DNA from: Nonomuraea helvata
Lineage (GTDB): Bacteria > Actinomycetota > Actinomycetes > Streptosporangiales > Streptosporangiaceae
Length of the DNA: 64,000 nucleotides
Reading direction: 5' to 3'
Assembly (NCBI RefSeq): GCF_039535785.1
Contig: NZ_BAAAXV010000003.1
Coordinates: 44,146-108,145, forward strand
Under the pieces are notes generated by a model. It was not told the DNA's origin and searched no databases. It was given only the letters and a program-made list of their open reading frames with translations. Below are positions 27,701 through 35,675 of the stretch, piece after piece. Both the position numbers and the translations under genes were made by a program. The first letter of the stretch is position 1, and each line of letters begins with the position of its first letter.

Positions 27701-28210
27701 GTCCGCTGTGACACCGTTCGCCGACGTGCCGGCCGCCGTCCCGCCGTCTCGTTCCGCGAGGCCACCGGGCGCGCCTCCGCCAACCTGGTCGGGGCCGTCC
27801 AGCGCCGGTGGCGTCGATGATCCGTCCGCGCCGGGCGGGGCGAAGCCGTCCATGCCCGGCGGGGCGAAGACGCCCACGATGTAGCCGTGGTCGGCGCTCG
27901 CCCACTGGCGGGCGCCGGCGCCGCTGGCCAGCTCGGCGTTGAAGAGCAGCTCGGACACCGCCTTGGCGCCTGAGGCGAAGCGCCACTGCTCGTCCCCGAG
28001 CAGTGCCGTGATCGAGGCGATGAACGACGACTTACCCGCGCCGTTGGAGTCCTTCGGCCCGGCGCCGGCCACGACGATGAGCGTGCCGGGGACGGTGGGC
28101 ACCGGATGGGTCGAGAGCCGCGAAATGTTGACCGCCTGCACGGCGATCAGCACCCGGTCCCCGACGACGTTCTCCATCTGCGACACCTGAAACCCCCGTA
28201 GTCCTTCCAT
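24737..28210 (-). CDS. Large SMC-like coiled-coil ATPase
   Basis: 1157 aa, third gene of a three-gene operon. The N-terminal head has a divergent Walker A (GPKDSNGAGKSS, residues 51-62, with Asp where the first P-loop Gly normally stands). A Gly/Pro-rich insert lies near 115-190. Two coiled-coil arms (about 300-560 and 750-900) flank a central low-complexity/hinge region. The C-terminal head has Walker B LCLVLDELGRNLG and the switch VIGALQDD, but NTALMDEKAVKLVCA stands where an LSGGQ-type signature is expected. The layout is that of MukB/JetC/Rad50-type ATPases. The start at 28210 lies 36 bases after the preceding gene; ATG 28177 is an alternative. Confidence 0.8.
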   Translation of the reverse strand: MEGLRGFQVSQMENVVGDRVLIAVQAVNISRLSTHPVPTVPGTLIVVAGAGPKDSNGAGKSSFIASITALLGDEQWRFASGAKAVSELLFNAELASGAGARQWASADHGYIVGVFAPPGMDGFAPPGADGSSTPPALDGPDQVGGGAPGGLAERDGGTAAGTSANGVTADGGAPGAAGGELILEDHVAGDELGGELFEVPDTSGGALTVWLKVNQEAPHLEIRWREGVHLAASPSEAERVARADEIWASLPKSAGRRDVVARDLTKVLYGDRVRCVSFLSTSVRSKVATNLLSQPLNEISPERVFEAIAALTGLDAELEQEREARRDEHAKRVRAAQAAERLAEFESESKALLTTFDRRDQARVRLADALRCWRGRQARKLADAAAKDESLAADLERHHVAGEAAAEAIAMVKAEIAALREDTLDRQVSQARKELAALQARAAKLDADRAVAENSADELRGLIPALEETRRFADGRDVPTAERELGEVRLRLNEALKALGVADREVASAQAALDDAEGGPAAAQLNALAAAGIGATGLLDALDVAEQARDAAHTSPATGRALRGNAAGVGVAAAAGADGEVTPGASGAGGGGTRDVEALGAALKARYGKTNDAELKSGGDSTQDADFEAGEGTGLEAGGGMAGTGAGTGGLVLGQLRGWPNEHAVIVDAEQLDAAAVALAALPGSVLVSSAGVSVVGAFDGVATGREARIKAAEQRLHRAKDVQETAAQAVRDGEEAVAEAQRRLEGARAGVRLAELEEKLAERRARLAGLTAAIEEVAPKVAEAERQAGALDFRARTRDMEIERLEGRRHRHEAERAQARDQETKVTSERESLKLDALAADWGGTVETAREWLNALPEEERPRAAEEWWRIAERLFDQALRDTFPEEDAEIPEELRFLLSERGGSAAREQATFAAVCGALASYLRGQEEYERHQRRQIEAQVVTRQRDLAAAARGAEEAAQSTAVHRAALTAAIKARLTRVAEEFEKLDTSYGGYGATLEFPVPPAPADPEQRWQWRVTPKWRRGEGQGFVPYNRRANTALMDEKAVKLVCAAAIASSGGGHLCLVLDELGRNLGKEHRREAVALFRRIGETYGITVIGALQDDMEPYAIDACGQYVKLRRSSDAMPYNEPPVIVGHDQHAERVRALAAYVDRTAK

Positions 28211-28246
28211 TCGTCCTGACGCTGAACCCGCCGCACCCGGCTGCGG

Positions 28247-29989
28247 TCACTTCGCCGATCTTCGAGCTCGTACGGCCGCCGCCAGCGGCGTGTTCGGCCC
28301 GGCCGCCAGGATCAGCTCCTCCTGCAGGCGCCGCCGGGCGGCCGGCGTGAGCCGGTGGAACTGCGGCCCCGGCACGTAACCGCCCGCCTCCTCACCCGCC
28401 TTGACCTGGCCCAACAGCCCTGAGTGCCGCAATGTCCGCAGCGCCGCCTCCAGCTCGCCGATGGGCAACTGGGTGTGGCGGCGCAGCTCGTCCACCGGCG
28501 TGGGGTGCGGTGACAGCCAGGAGTCCTCGGGCAGCAACCCTTCGGCCCTCGGGATGGCCACCGAGTGCACCAGTACGAGCGTCAGCACCGCCCGCTCGCT
28601 CACCCCCAGCCGGACGCCCGCCGAGCCGCCGCCACCTGGACCCGACGACCGGACCGCCTGCGCGGAGACCGAGGCACGGCCCGATCCGGAGGAACCGGCG
28701 ACCGCACCCGCTCCACGACCACCCGCCGTGGCCGCGTCGGGCGCATCGCCGTCACCAGCGGCGTTGATCGCGCTCGCTCCGGCGGCCGCCTCCGCTGCCT
28801 CGACCGCTGCGGGCGTCGCGTCCGCGGTGTCGCTCTCATCCCTGCCCGATGGGGCTGGGCCGTGGTCCGGATGAGGCTCGTGCGTGGACTCGGTCTCGAG
28901 TGTCGTGAGCGCGGCGGCTTGGGTGTCGTCGTAGCCGGAGGTCCAGCGGTCGCGCTGCTGGATCAGCGTACGGCCGCGCCTGGCCAGCAGTTCGCCCAGC
29001 GTATGGCGGAGCGCCGGGTCGCGCAGGGCGGCGAAACGGGCCTCCTGCACCGGCTCGGCGGCGTACTCCACCGCCATGAACGCCGCCACCAGCTCCGCCC
29101 GCCGCCGCTCGTCGTAAGCCCCCAGCGCATCGTCGAACTCCGCCGAAGCGGCCTCGACCCGTCCGCCGGCGCCCTCGGGAGCCGTCTCGGCGGCGGCCAC
29201 GATGTCGGCGTCGCCCACCACGGTGAGCTCGGGGCGTTCGGGGTCGGGCAGGCGGCGTACCAGCTCCTGCAGCTGCGCGTGCGACTCGACCGGCCACAGG
29301 GCGCAGCGCGGGCCGAGCGTGACCACGCCGTCGTCCATCACGATCCACGCCGAGTCGTGCAGCCGCCGCAGCGCGCCGATCGCCCAGTTGCGCATGAGGT
29401 CGTCGGTGCGGCCGATCAGCGCGCGGTACGTGTCGAGCACCAGCTCCACGGGCGCGGGCTCACCGGGCCACGGGTCCACGGACAGGTCCGTCCAGCAGCA
29501 CTTGAGCACGGCCGCCAGCACCCGGCGGGTCTCCCCGGACCGCTCCACGGCGACCGGCGCCACCTGGTACTCCTCCAGCAACGACGGCGTCACCCCGTCG
29601 GGCCACACCGGCAGCGCCTGGCCCGTGGAGTCGGAACGCGTCAACCGCACCATCCCGGGCGGCGCGGGCACCCCGGCGTCCAGCCACAACGGCCCGCCCG
29701 ACCGGGCCCGCACATGAGCCACGGACGCGTCCATGCCCCTCGACCGGCCCGGTGTGACGCCCTTGGACCTGGTCCCCGCATGCGCGTCGCCCGCCGCGCG
29801 CTTCCGCGCCCCACTGCCGCCCTGCTCACCGGGGCGGCGCACCGGCGCACCCGCGTGGCCGGGCTGCTCCTGGACTCGCCGGGGCGTGCCGCCCTGAACG
29901 GTCGCGACCGAAGCTGCCTGCGCGGCAGACTCCGTCGACGCAGACAGGTGGTCGTCGTCCGAGGGCTCGGGACGTTCCGCGATGGCCAT
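28247..29989 (-). CDS. Middle subunit of SMC-like operon, possible KITE/MukE-like protein
   Basis: 580 aa. No exact family is recognised. About 100 residues of polar low complexity are followed by a folded part (about 105-385) with winged-helix-like stretches (NWAIGALRRLHDSAWIVMDDG) and a helical region (YDERRRAELVAAFMAVEYAAEP). A second low-complexity linker (about 390-470) leads to a C-terminal winged-helix-like unit (VDELRRHTQLPIGELEAALR, then HSGLLGQVKAGEE). Two winged-helix modules joined by linkers recall KITE subunits of condensins. Its ATG shares a base with the upstream gene's stop (TGATG), so translation is coupled. Assignment is by operon position and fold impression only. Confidence 0.6.
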   Translation of the reverse strand: MAIAERPEPSDDDHLSASTESAAQAASVATVQGGTPRRVQEQPGHAGAPVRRPGEQGGSGARKRAAGDAHAGTRSKGVTPGRSRGMDASVAHVRARSGGPLWLDAGVPAPPGMVRLTRSDSTGQALPVWPDGVTPSLLEEYQVAPVAVERSGETRRVLAAVLKCCWTDLSVDPWPGEPAPVELVLDTYRALIGRTDDLMRNWAIGALRRLHDSAWIVMDDGVVTLGPRCALWPVESHAQLQELVRRLPDPERPELTVVGDADIVAAAETAPEGAGGRVEAASAEFDDALGAYDERRRAELVAAFMAVEYAAEPVQEARFAALRDPALRHTLGELLARRGRTLIQQRDRWTSGYDDTQAAALTTLETESTHEPHPDHGPAPSGRDESDTADATPAAVEAAEAAAGASAINAAGDGDAPDAATAGGRGAGAVAGSSGSGRASVSAQAVRSSGPGGGGSAGVRLGVSERAVLTLVLVHSVAIPRAEGLLPEDSWLSPHPTPVDELRRHTQLPIGELEAALRTLRHSGLLGQVKAGEEAGGYVPGPQFHRLTPAARRRLQEELILAAGPNTPLAAAVRARRSAK

Positions 29990-31185
29990 CAGGTGCGCTC
30001 CAGGTAGCCGTGCGAGAGCCAGGCCGGCTCGCGGTCCGGGTCGATCGTGAGCCCGTCGGACCACGTCAACCGATAAGGCAGCTCGGGCCGCAGGTCCACG
30101 GTCGTCAGGTCGGCCAGCACGCGCCGCGCCGAGGGCCAGTCGGGCCCCAGGACGTCGGCCAGCGCCACCCGCGGGGCGTCGCCCAGCAGCGACTCCGCCA
30201 CCTCGCGCAGCCGCTCCATGGCCGCGTTGGGCGAGGAGTCGAGCGAGGAGCCGGGCCCCTCGTCGGGGAGATGGGAGCGCGGGGGAGTGGGCTGGGCGGG
30301 GGCGGGGCGCGGGGCCTCGTCCACGGCGCGGGCGATGGCGGCCGGGTCGTGCCACGGCGCGGGCGCGTCGAACACGAACCCGTCGAGCACCGCCGCCAGC
30401 CGCTCCCGTGACGAGGTCTGCGCGAACGTGCGCCACGTCTCCGTGGGCAGCAAGGTCAGGTTGCGCGTGGTGCCCGCCGAGTCGGCCAGGCGGCCGGCGG
30501 CGCGGCGCGAGGCGTCGCTGTAGGAGTAGATGGCCGCCCGCAGGTCGGTGCAGACGCGGTCGAGCTCCGGCCATCGGGTGAGGATGGTGCCGTGCAGGCC
30601 CTGGGCGCGCCGCGCGATCTCCTCGGTGCCCCACAGCTTGGGCGCCTGCTCGCGCAACTCCTCGATCGTGCCCGTGGTGAGCGTGATCAGCTCCAGCGCC
30701 CAGAGCCGGAACGCCCGTGCCAGGTTGACCGCGCTCTGCCTGGCCTCCTCCATCGTCGTACGCGGATCGGCGACGTTGAGGTCTTCGAGCGCCAGCAGCC
30801 GGTGCATCTCCGACTGGCCGCCGTCGGACATCATCCGCCTGATGAACATCAGCCCGACGACACTGGTGAACGAGGCCCGGTAACGCAGCTGGTTGGGCTT
30901 GGGGAACACCTCGCGGATCGCCCCCAGCCCCTTGAGCACCCGCAGCCGGTTGTCGAACTGGTCGGTCGGATATGCCCGGCACACGAAACGCATCTGCTCG
31001 TGCGTCAGCCACTCCTCGCCCGCCTCCGCGAACGCCGAGAACAGCGTCTCGGCGATGTCGACCAGGGCCGGGTCGTCGACCACCGCGCCGCTGTCGCGCG
31101 CCAGCGCGGCGAACATGCGGCGATAGGTCGACAGGACCGCCTCGTCGGTGAGGACGGCGTCGAGGGTCAGGGGCTGTTCGGACAC
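29989..31185 (-). CDS. First subunit of SMC-like operon, possible kleisin/MukF- or JetA-like
   Basis: 398 aa from GTG 31185, which follows a TACCTT box by 8 bases (leaderless); a GTG at 31224 would add 13 residues. The N-terminal half is helical with a winged-helix-like segment (WLTHEQMRFVCRAYPTDQFDNR, then LRVLKGLGAIREVF), followed by YRASFTSVVGLMFIRRMMSD and long helices. A Pro-rich linker lies near 300-330 and a small C-terminal domain follows. No catalytic motif is visible. Gene order (this gene, winged-helix protein, SMC ATPase) matches MukF-MukE-MukB and JetA-JetB-JetC. Family membership is inferred from context. Confidence 0.6.
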   Translation of the reverse strand: MSEQPLTLDAVLTDEAVLSTYRRMFAALARDSGAVVDDPALVDIAETLFSAFAEAGEEWLTHEQMRFVCRAYPTDQFDNRLRVLKGLGAIREVFPKPNQLRYRASFTSVVGLMFIRRMMSDGGQSEMHRLLALEDLNVADPRTTMEEARQSAVNLARAFRLWALELITLTTGTIEELREQAPKLWGTEEIARRAQGLHGTILTRWPELDRVCTDLRAAIYSYSDASRRAAGRLADSAGTTRNLTLLPTETWRTFAQTSSRERLAAVLDGFVFDAPAPWHDPAAIARAVDEAPRPAPAQPTPPRSHLPDEGPGSSLDSSPNAAMERLREVAESLLGDAPRVALADVLGPDWPSARRVLADLTTVDLRPELPYRLTWSDGLTIDPDREPAWLSHGYLERT

Positions 31186-31349
31186 GGGCACTAAGGTACG
31201 GCTTCGCACCGACAGTCTCGGCACGCGACAGCAACCCCGGCGGTAACTACCAGTGAGTACGTACGCACAAGGTACCGCTGAACGCTAGTGTGATGCCCGG
31301 TAATACGGGGGCAAACGCTGTGTAATCGTACATACGGGGTGAGTTACGG

Positions 31350-33485
31350 GTGCGCATGCTCCGGGGTGACCGACCCACCGCGCTGATCGCCGGTGTGGTG
31401 GCCACGCTCCTGGTGGCCGCGGCGGTGTGGTTCGGCGTGGGCGTGTCCAGCGCCAACCCGAAGCTGGCCGACGTGGGCGCGTGGCTCTGGACCTCGGCCA
31501 AGGGCAAGGTCGTGCACGTCAACGGCCTGTCCGGCGAGGTCGACGGCTACCTCGACGACAAGGCCGACAGGCGGCTGCGCGTCGTGCAGGACGGCGGGAA
31601 CGTGCTGCTCGTCGACGACGGCACCGGCTACGTCAGCCGCATCGAGCCCAGCCAGCTCACCGTCTCCCAGACCCGCGACTTCGGCGCGGCCGGGCTGCAG
31701 CTGGCGGTCTCGGGGACGGCCGGGTACGCCGTGGACCCGGCATCCGGCAAGATCCAGCAGATCGACCCGGTCACGCTCAACTCCGTCGGGGCCCCGATCA
31801 CGCTGCCGGGCCCGCTCGGCGCGGCCCGCATCGACGGCGGCGGCCGGCTGTGGGTTCCGGTGACCGCGAAGGGCGAGGTCGTACCGGTCACCAAGGGCGT
31901 GGCGGCGAGCCCGCTCAAGGTCGGCGAGCCGGGCGAGGAGCTGGCGATCACGATCGCCGGCGGACTGCCGGTCGTGGTCAACAGCCGCGCCGCCACCGCC
32001 ACGATCATCGGCTCGGACGGCGGCGTCGGCGAGATCACGCTGCCCAAGGGAGTGGCCCAGGCCGCCAAGGGCGGCGTGCTCACCCCCGCCACGACGGAGG
32101 GCTCCCTGGTCCCGATCCTGACGCCGGGCGACTCGGGGCTGCTCGTGGTGATCGACACCGCGTCGAACTCGGTGCTCAGCACCAAGTTCGAGTCGGACGA
32201 CCCCACGAAGCTCGGGGTGCCGCAGGTGCTCGGCTCCAAGGTGTACGTGCCGGACCAAGGCCGCGGCTCGGTGATCATCTGGGACAGCGCGGCCGGGGGC
32301 CGGCCGAGCACCCTCCAGGTGGCCCAGGAGCCGGGACCGGTGGACGTGTTCGTCAAGGACGGCCTGCTCTGGGCCAACGACGAGAACGGCGACAAGGCCG
32401 TCGTCATCGACCCGGAGGGCCGCAAGCACGACGTCGACAAGGACGACTCCGACGTACCGGGGCCGACCAGCACGCCCAAGCCCAAGCAGACGCCGCGCCC
32501 GGAGCCCTCGAAGACCGACACCCGGCCCGATCCCGTTCCGACGCACACGGAGCCGCGTCCCACGCGGACGCGCGAGAGCGAGCCGGCCCGCGAGGAGACG
32601 CCCACCCCCACCCCGACGCCGTCCCGCGAACCCACCAGGACGCCGACCCCGACGCCCTCGGCAAGCGCGCCGTCCGCGCCCGGCGCCGTGACCGCCAGGT
32701 CCGGGCCCGGCAAGGTGACGGTGAGCTTCAGCCCGTCCGCGGGCGGGAAGGTCCAGCGCTACACGCTGAAGGCATCGTCCGGCGGCGGGAGGTCCGTGCC
32801 GCAGTCGGTGGACGCGAACGGGCCCTTCCAGTTCGAGTTCACGGGCGGGGACTGCGCGAACGAGTACACGTTCGTGGTGGTCGCGCACTGGTCGGGCGGC
32901 GAGGTCGAGTCGGAGGCGAGCGCCGGGGCCAAGCCCTGCGTGGCGCCCGGCTCGCCGACCGGCTTCGCGGCCAAGCCCAGGAACCGGGGCGCCGAGCTGA
33001 GCTGGAGCGCCCCGGCGAACGCCGACGACGGCGTCACCTACGAGCTGACCGGCGCCGCGACCAACAGCGGCATCAAGGGCACGTCGTTCACCGTGGAGGG
33101 GCTGAAGAACAACCAGAAGCACGCGTTCAAGCTCAAGGCCAAGAACGCGGCGGGGGAGAGCCCGGACGTCGCCACCGCCGAGGTGGACCTGGCGTATCCG
33201 CGGCAGCAGTACAAGAACACCAGCAACGAGGACACCAACACGGTCATCCGGCCAGGTCCCTCCAAGGCCGGAGAAGCCGGAAGAATCCCGCAGAAGGTGT
33301 ACATCACCCTGACGGTGATCTGCCAGGTCAAGGGCGAGAACTACACCGACACGTCCACCGGCAAGTCCAGCGACATCTGGAACCGGATCGAGAGCCAGTA
33401 CGGCAACGGCTACCTGAACGACACTCTGGTGGCGACTCCGGACGGGGGATTCCCGGAGGCGCCGCTCTTCGAGTGCACCGACTGA
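31350..33485 (+). CDS. Membrane-anchored beta-propeller / fibronectin type III protein
   Basis: 711 aa from GTG 31350, or 709 from ATG 31356. One N-terminal membrane helix (TALIAGVVATLLVAAAVWFG) is followed by a propeller-like domain to about residue 365 (repeats such as GTAGYAVDPASGKIQQIDP), a Pro/Thr/Arg-rich stalk (about 370-450) and two fibronectin type III domains (about 450-620). The C-terminal ~90 residues are Asn/Thr-rich with a final Cys pair. It heads a tightly packed operon with MoxR, DUF58 and TgpA-like genes, so it likely works outside the membrane with that complex. Ligand unknown. Confidence 0.8.
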   Translation: MRMLRGDRPTALIAGVVATLLVAAAVWFGVGVSSANPKLADVGAWLWTSAKGKVVHVNGLSGEVDGYLDDKADRRLRVVQDGGNVLLVDDGTGYVSRIEPSQLTVSQTRDFGAAGLQLAVSGTAGYAVDPASGKIQQIDPVTLNSVGAPITLPGPLGAARIDGGGRLWVPVTAKGEVVPVTKGVAASPLKVGEPGEELAITIAGGLPVVVNSRAATATIIGSDGGVGEITLPKGVAQAAKGGVLTPATTEGSLVPILTPGDSGLLVVIDTASNSVLSTKFESDDPTKLGVPQVLGSKVYVPDQGRGSVIIWDSAAGGRPSTLQVAQEPGPVDVFVKDGLLWANDENGDKAVVIDPEGRKHDVDKDDSDVPGPTSTPKPKQTPRPEPSKTDTRPDPVPTHTEPRPTRTRESEPAREETPTPTPTPSREPTRTPTPTPSASAPSAPGAVTARSGPGKVTVSFSPSAGGKVQRYTLKASSGGGRSVPQSVDANGPFQFEFTGGDCANEYTFVVVAHWSGGEVESEASAGAKPCVAPGSPTGFAAKPRNRGAELSWSAPANADDGVTYELTGAATNSGIKGTSFTVEGLKNNQKHAFKLKAKNAAGESPDVATAEVDLAYPRQQYKNTSNEDTNTVIRPGPSKAGEAGRIPQKVYITLTVICQVKGENYTDTSTGKSSDIWNRIESQYGNGYLNDTLVATPDGGFPEAPLFECTD

Positions 33486-33498
33486 GAAGGGGACTCAG

Positions 33499-34563
33499 TT
33501 GAGCCAGTACAACTACCAGGACCAGTTCGAGCAGACCGCACAGCCGTACCAGCAGCAGTTCGAGCAGCCGTATCAGCAGCTCGAGCAGCCTTACCAGCAG
33601 CCGCAGCAGAGCGCGCAGCTCGCCGGGCAGTTCGCCCAGCGCTTCCAGTTGCTCGCCACCAACATCGAGCGCATCATCCGCGGCAAGCACGAGGCGATCG
33701 AGCTGGCCCTGATCTGCCTGTTCACCGAGGGTCACCTGCTCGTCGAGGACGTCCCGGGCACCGGCAAGACCACGCTCGCCCGCTCACTCGCGGCCAGCGT
33801 GGACGCCGAGTGGCGGCGCATCCAGTTCACCCCCGACCTGCTGCCCAGCGACATCACCGGCGTGTCGATCTTCAACCAGGCGCACCAGAAGTTCGAGTTC
33901 CACCATGGTCCCGTCTTCGCGAACATCGTCCTCGCCGACGAGATCAACCGCGCCTCCCCGAAGACCCAGGCCGCGCTGCTCGAGGTCATGGAGGAGCGCA
34001 GGGTCACGGTGGACGCGGAGCCGCACCCGGTGCCCAGGCCGTTCATGGTGGTGGCCACGCAGAACCCGGTCGACATGGACGGCACGTACCCGCTGCCCGA
34101 GGCCCAGCTCGACCGGTTCCTGATGAAGATCTCCGTCGGCTACCCGGACCACGTCTCCGAGGTGGAGGTGCTCAAGGGCATGCCGACGGGGCCCCAGGTG
34201 GAGCGGCTGCCGGTGGTGGCACGGGCGTCGGACGTGTCCGGGATGATCGACTTCGCCTCGCGGATCCACGTGGCCGATCCGGTGTACGACTACATCGTCG
34301 CGCTGTGCGCGGCCACCCGTACGAGCCCGCACCTGCGGCTCGGGGCCAGCCCGCGAGGGAGCCTGGCGTTGCTCCGCGCGGCCAGGGTCAGGGCGGCCGC
34401 CGCCGGGCGGCACTACGTGGTGCCGGAAGACGTGAAGGCGCTGGCCGAGCCCGTGCTCGCGCATCGCCTGATCCTCACCCCCGAGGCCGAGCTGCGCGAG
34501 GTCACGGCCGCGGCCGCGCTCGGCGAGATCCTCGCCGGGATGCCGGTGCCGCAGGCGGCGTAG
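33499..34563 (+). CDS. MoxR-family AAA+ ATPase with Gln/Tyr-rich tail
   Basis: 354 aa from TTG 33499, preceded by AAGGGGA at good spacing. Residues 1-45 are made of repeats of the kind EQPYQQ(L/F)E, nearly pure Gln, Tyr, Glu, Phe and Pro. The AAA+ module follows: VEDVPGTGKTTLARSLA (Walker A), IVLADEINRASPKTQAALLEVMEE (Walker B and MoxR signature), VATQNPVDMDGTYPLPEAQLDRF (sensor 1). MoxR proteins are chaperones that act with DUF58/VWA partners; here the DUF58 gene overlaps by one base. The tail is unusual for the family. Confidence 0.92.
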   Translation: MSQYNYQDQFEQTAQPYQQQFEQPYQQLEQPYQQPQQSAQLAGQFAQRFQLLATNIERIIRGKHEAIELALICLFTEGHLLVEDVPGTGKTTLARSLAASVDAEWRRIQFTPDLLPSDITGVSIFNQAHQKFEFHHGPVFANIVLADEINRASPKTQAALLEVMEERRVTVDAEPHPVPRPFMVVATQNPVDMDGTYPLPEAQLDRFLMKISVGYPDHVSEVEVLKGMPTGPQVERLPVVARASDVSGMIDFASRIHVADPVYDYIVALCAATRTSPHLRLGASPRGSLALLRAARVRAAAAGRHYVVPEDVKALAEPVLAHRLILTPEAELREVTAAAALGEILAGMPVPQAA

Positions 34564-35675
34564 TGCGGCCCTCGCCACCGGCCCGGCTCGCCGGGGTGCT
34601 GACCCCGCTGGGCTGGGGAACGCTCGCCGGGTCCGTCGCGCTGTACGCGGCCGGGTTCGCGCTCGGCTACCCCGAGCCCGTCGTGCTCGCCACCGGCGGC
34701 CTGCTCGCGCTGGCCGCCGCGCTCGCCTGGACCGCCCCCAGGCCCAGGCTGGAGGTGCGGCGAGAGGTCATGCCGCTGAAGGTGCCGCGCGGGGACGCCG
34801 CCGTGGCCGTCCTGAACGTCGTCAACCTCGGCCGCCGGGGCCTGTCCGGCCTGCGGGCCCAGGACCGGATCGGCGCGTCGGAGCACACCGTGGACCTGCC
34901 CAGGCTGCCGAAGGGCGGGGTGCGCACGGTGTCGTACCCGCTGCCGACGGACGTCCGCGGCGAGATCCCGGTGGGGCCGCTGCTGCTGGTCCGGGCCGAC
35001 CCGTTCGGGCTCACGCGCCGCGTCAGGTCGTACGGGTCGCCCGTCACCCTCCTGGTACGGCCCCGCACGGTCGCGCTCCCCGTCCCCCCGTCCGGCAAGG
35101 CCCACCACCTGGAGGGCCCCACCAGCGACGGCGCGCCGAGCGGCACGGTCACCTTCCACACCCTGCGCGAGTACGTGGTCGGCGACGACCTGCGCCACGT
35201 CCACTGGCGCTCCAGCGCCCGCACGGGAACGCTCATGGTCCGCCAGCTCATCGACGCCAGCCTGCCCACCACCACGGTGGTCCTGGACACCCGGGACCTC
35301 ACGGAGCTGGCCGTGGACGCCGCCGCCTCGGTCGCACTGGCCGCCGCCAGGGCCGGTTTCCCGGTACGCCTCCTCACCGGTGACGGCCCCGTCCCGGACG
35401 TCAAGGACCCGGAGAGCGTGCTGGACCGCCTGGCCCTGGTACGGGCGGGCACGGAAGGCGTCACGGAGCCGTTGCGGCTGGCACGTGGGGGCGGCTCCCT
35501 GGTGCTGGTCACGGTGGACCCCGAGGAGGCCGGCCGCGCGGCCGGTGCGCGCCGGCGCTTCGACCGGGTGATCTGCGTGTACGTCGGTCCCGGCGGACCG
35601 GTCGCGGTCCCGGGGGTCCGGGTCCTCCCGGTCGACTCCCTGGACGCGCTCCCGCTCACGTGGGGGGCCCGATGA
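34563..35675 (+). CDS. DUF58 domain membrane protein
   Basis: 370 aa from GTG 34563, which shares one base with the MoxR stop. Two hydrophobic stretches (about 15-60) precede a soluble part with the DUF58 signature EYVVGDDLRHVHWRSSARTG near 200. The C-terminal part resembles a VWA fold without a clear MIDAS motif. DUF58 proteins are partners of MoxR ATPases. The stop overlaps the next start as ATGA. Confidence 0.9.
   Translation: MRPSPPARLAGVLTPLGWGTLAGSVALYAAGFALGYPEPVVLATGGLLALAAALAWTAPRPRLEVRREVMPLKVPRGDAAVAVLNVVNLGRRGLSGLRAQDRIGASEHTVDLPRLPKGGVRTVSYPLPTDVRGEIPVGPLLLVRADPFGLTRRVRSYGSPVTLLVRPRTVALPVPPSGKAHHLEGPTSDGAPSGTVTFHTLREYVVGDDLRHVHWRSSARTGTLMVRQLIDASLPTTTVVLDTRDLTELAVDAAASVALAAARAGFPVRLLTGDGPVPDVKDPESVLDRLALVRAGTEGVTEPLRLARGGGSLVLVTVDPEEAGRAAGARRRFDRVICVYVGPGGPVAVPGVRVLPVDSLDALPLTWGAR

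Noticed and set aside
24737..31224. Calling the SMC-like operon a Wadjet system
   Set aside because: No JetD-like nuclease gene is present, and the ATPase lacks the usual P-loop Gly and signature motif; only gene order and general architecture agree.
31427..33502. 691-codon plus-strand frame overlapping the propeller/FN3 gene
   Set aside because: Arg/Gly-rich shadow; the chosen frame has a membrane helix, FN3 domains and correct operon spacing.
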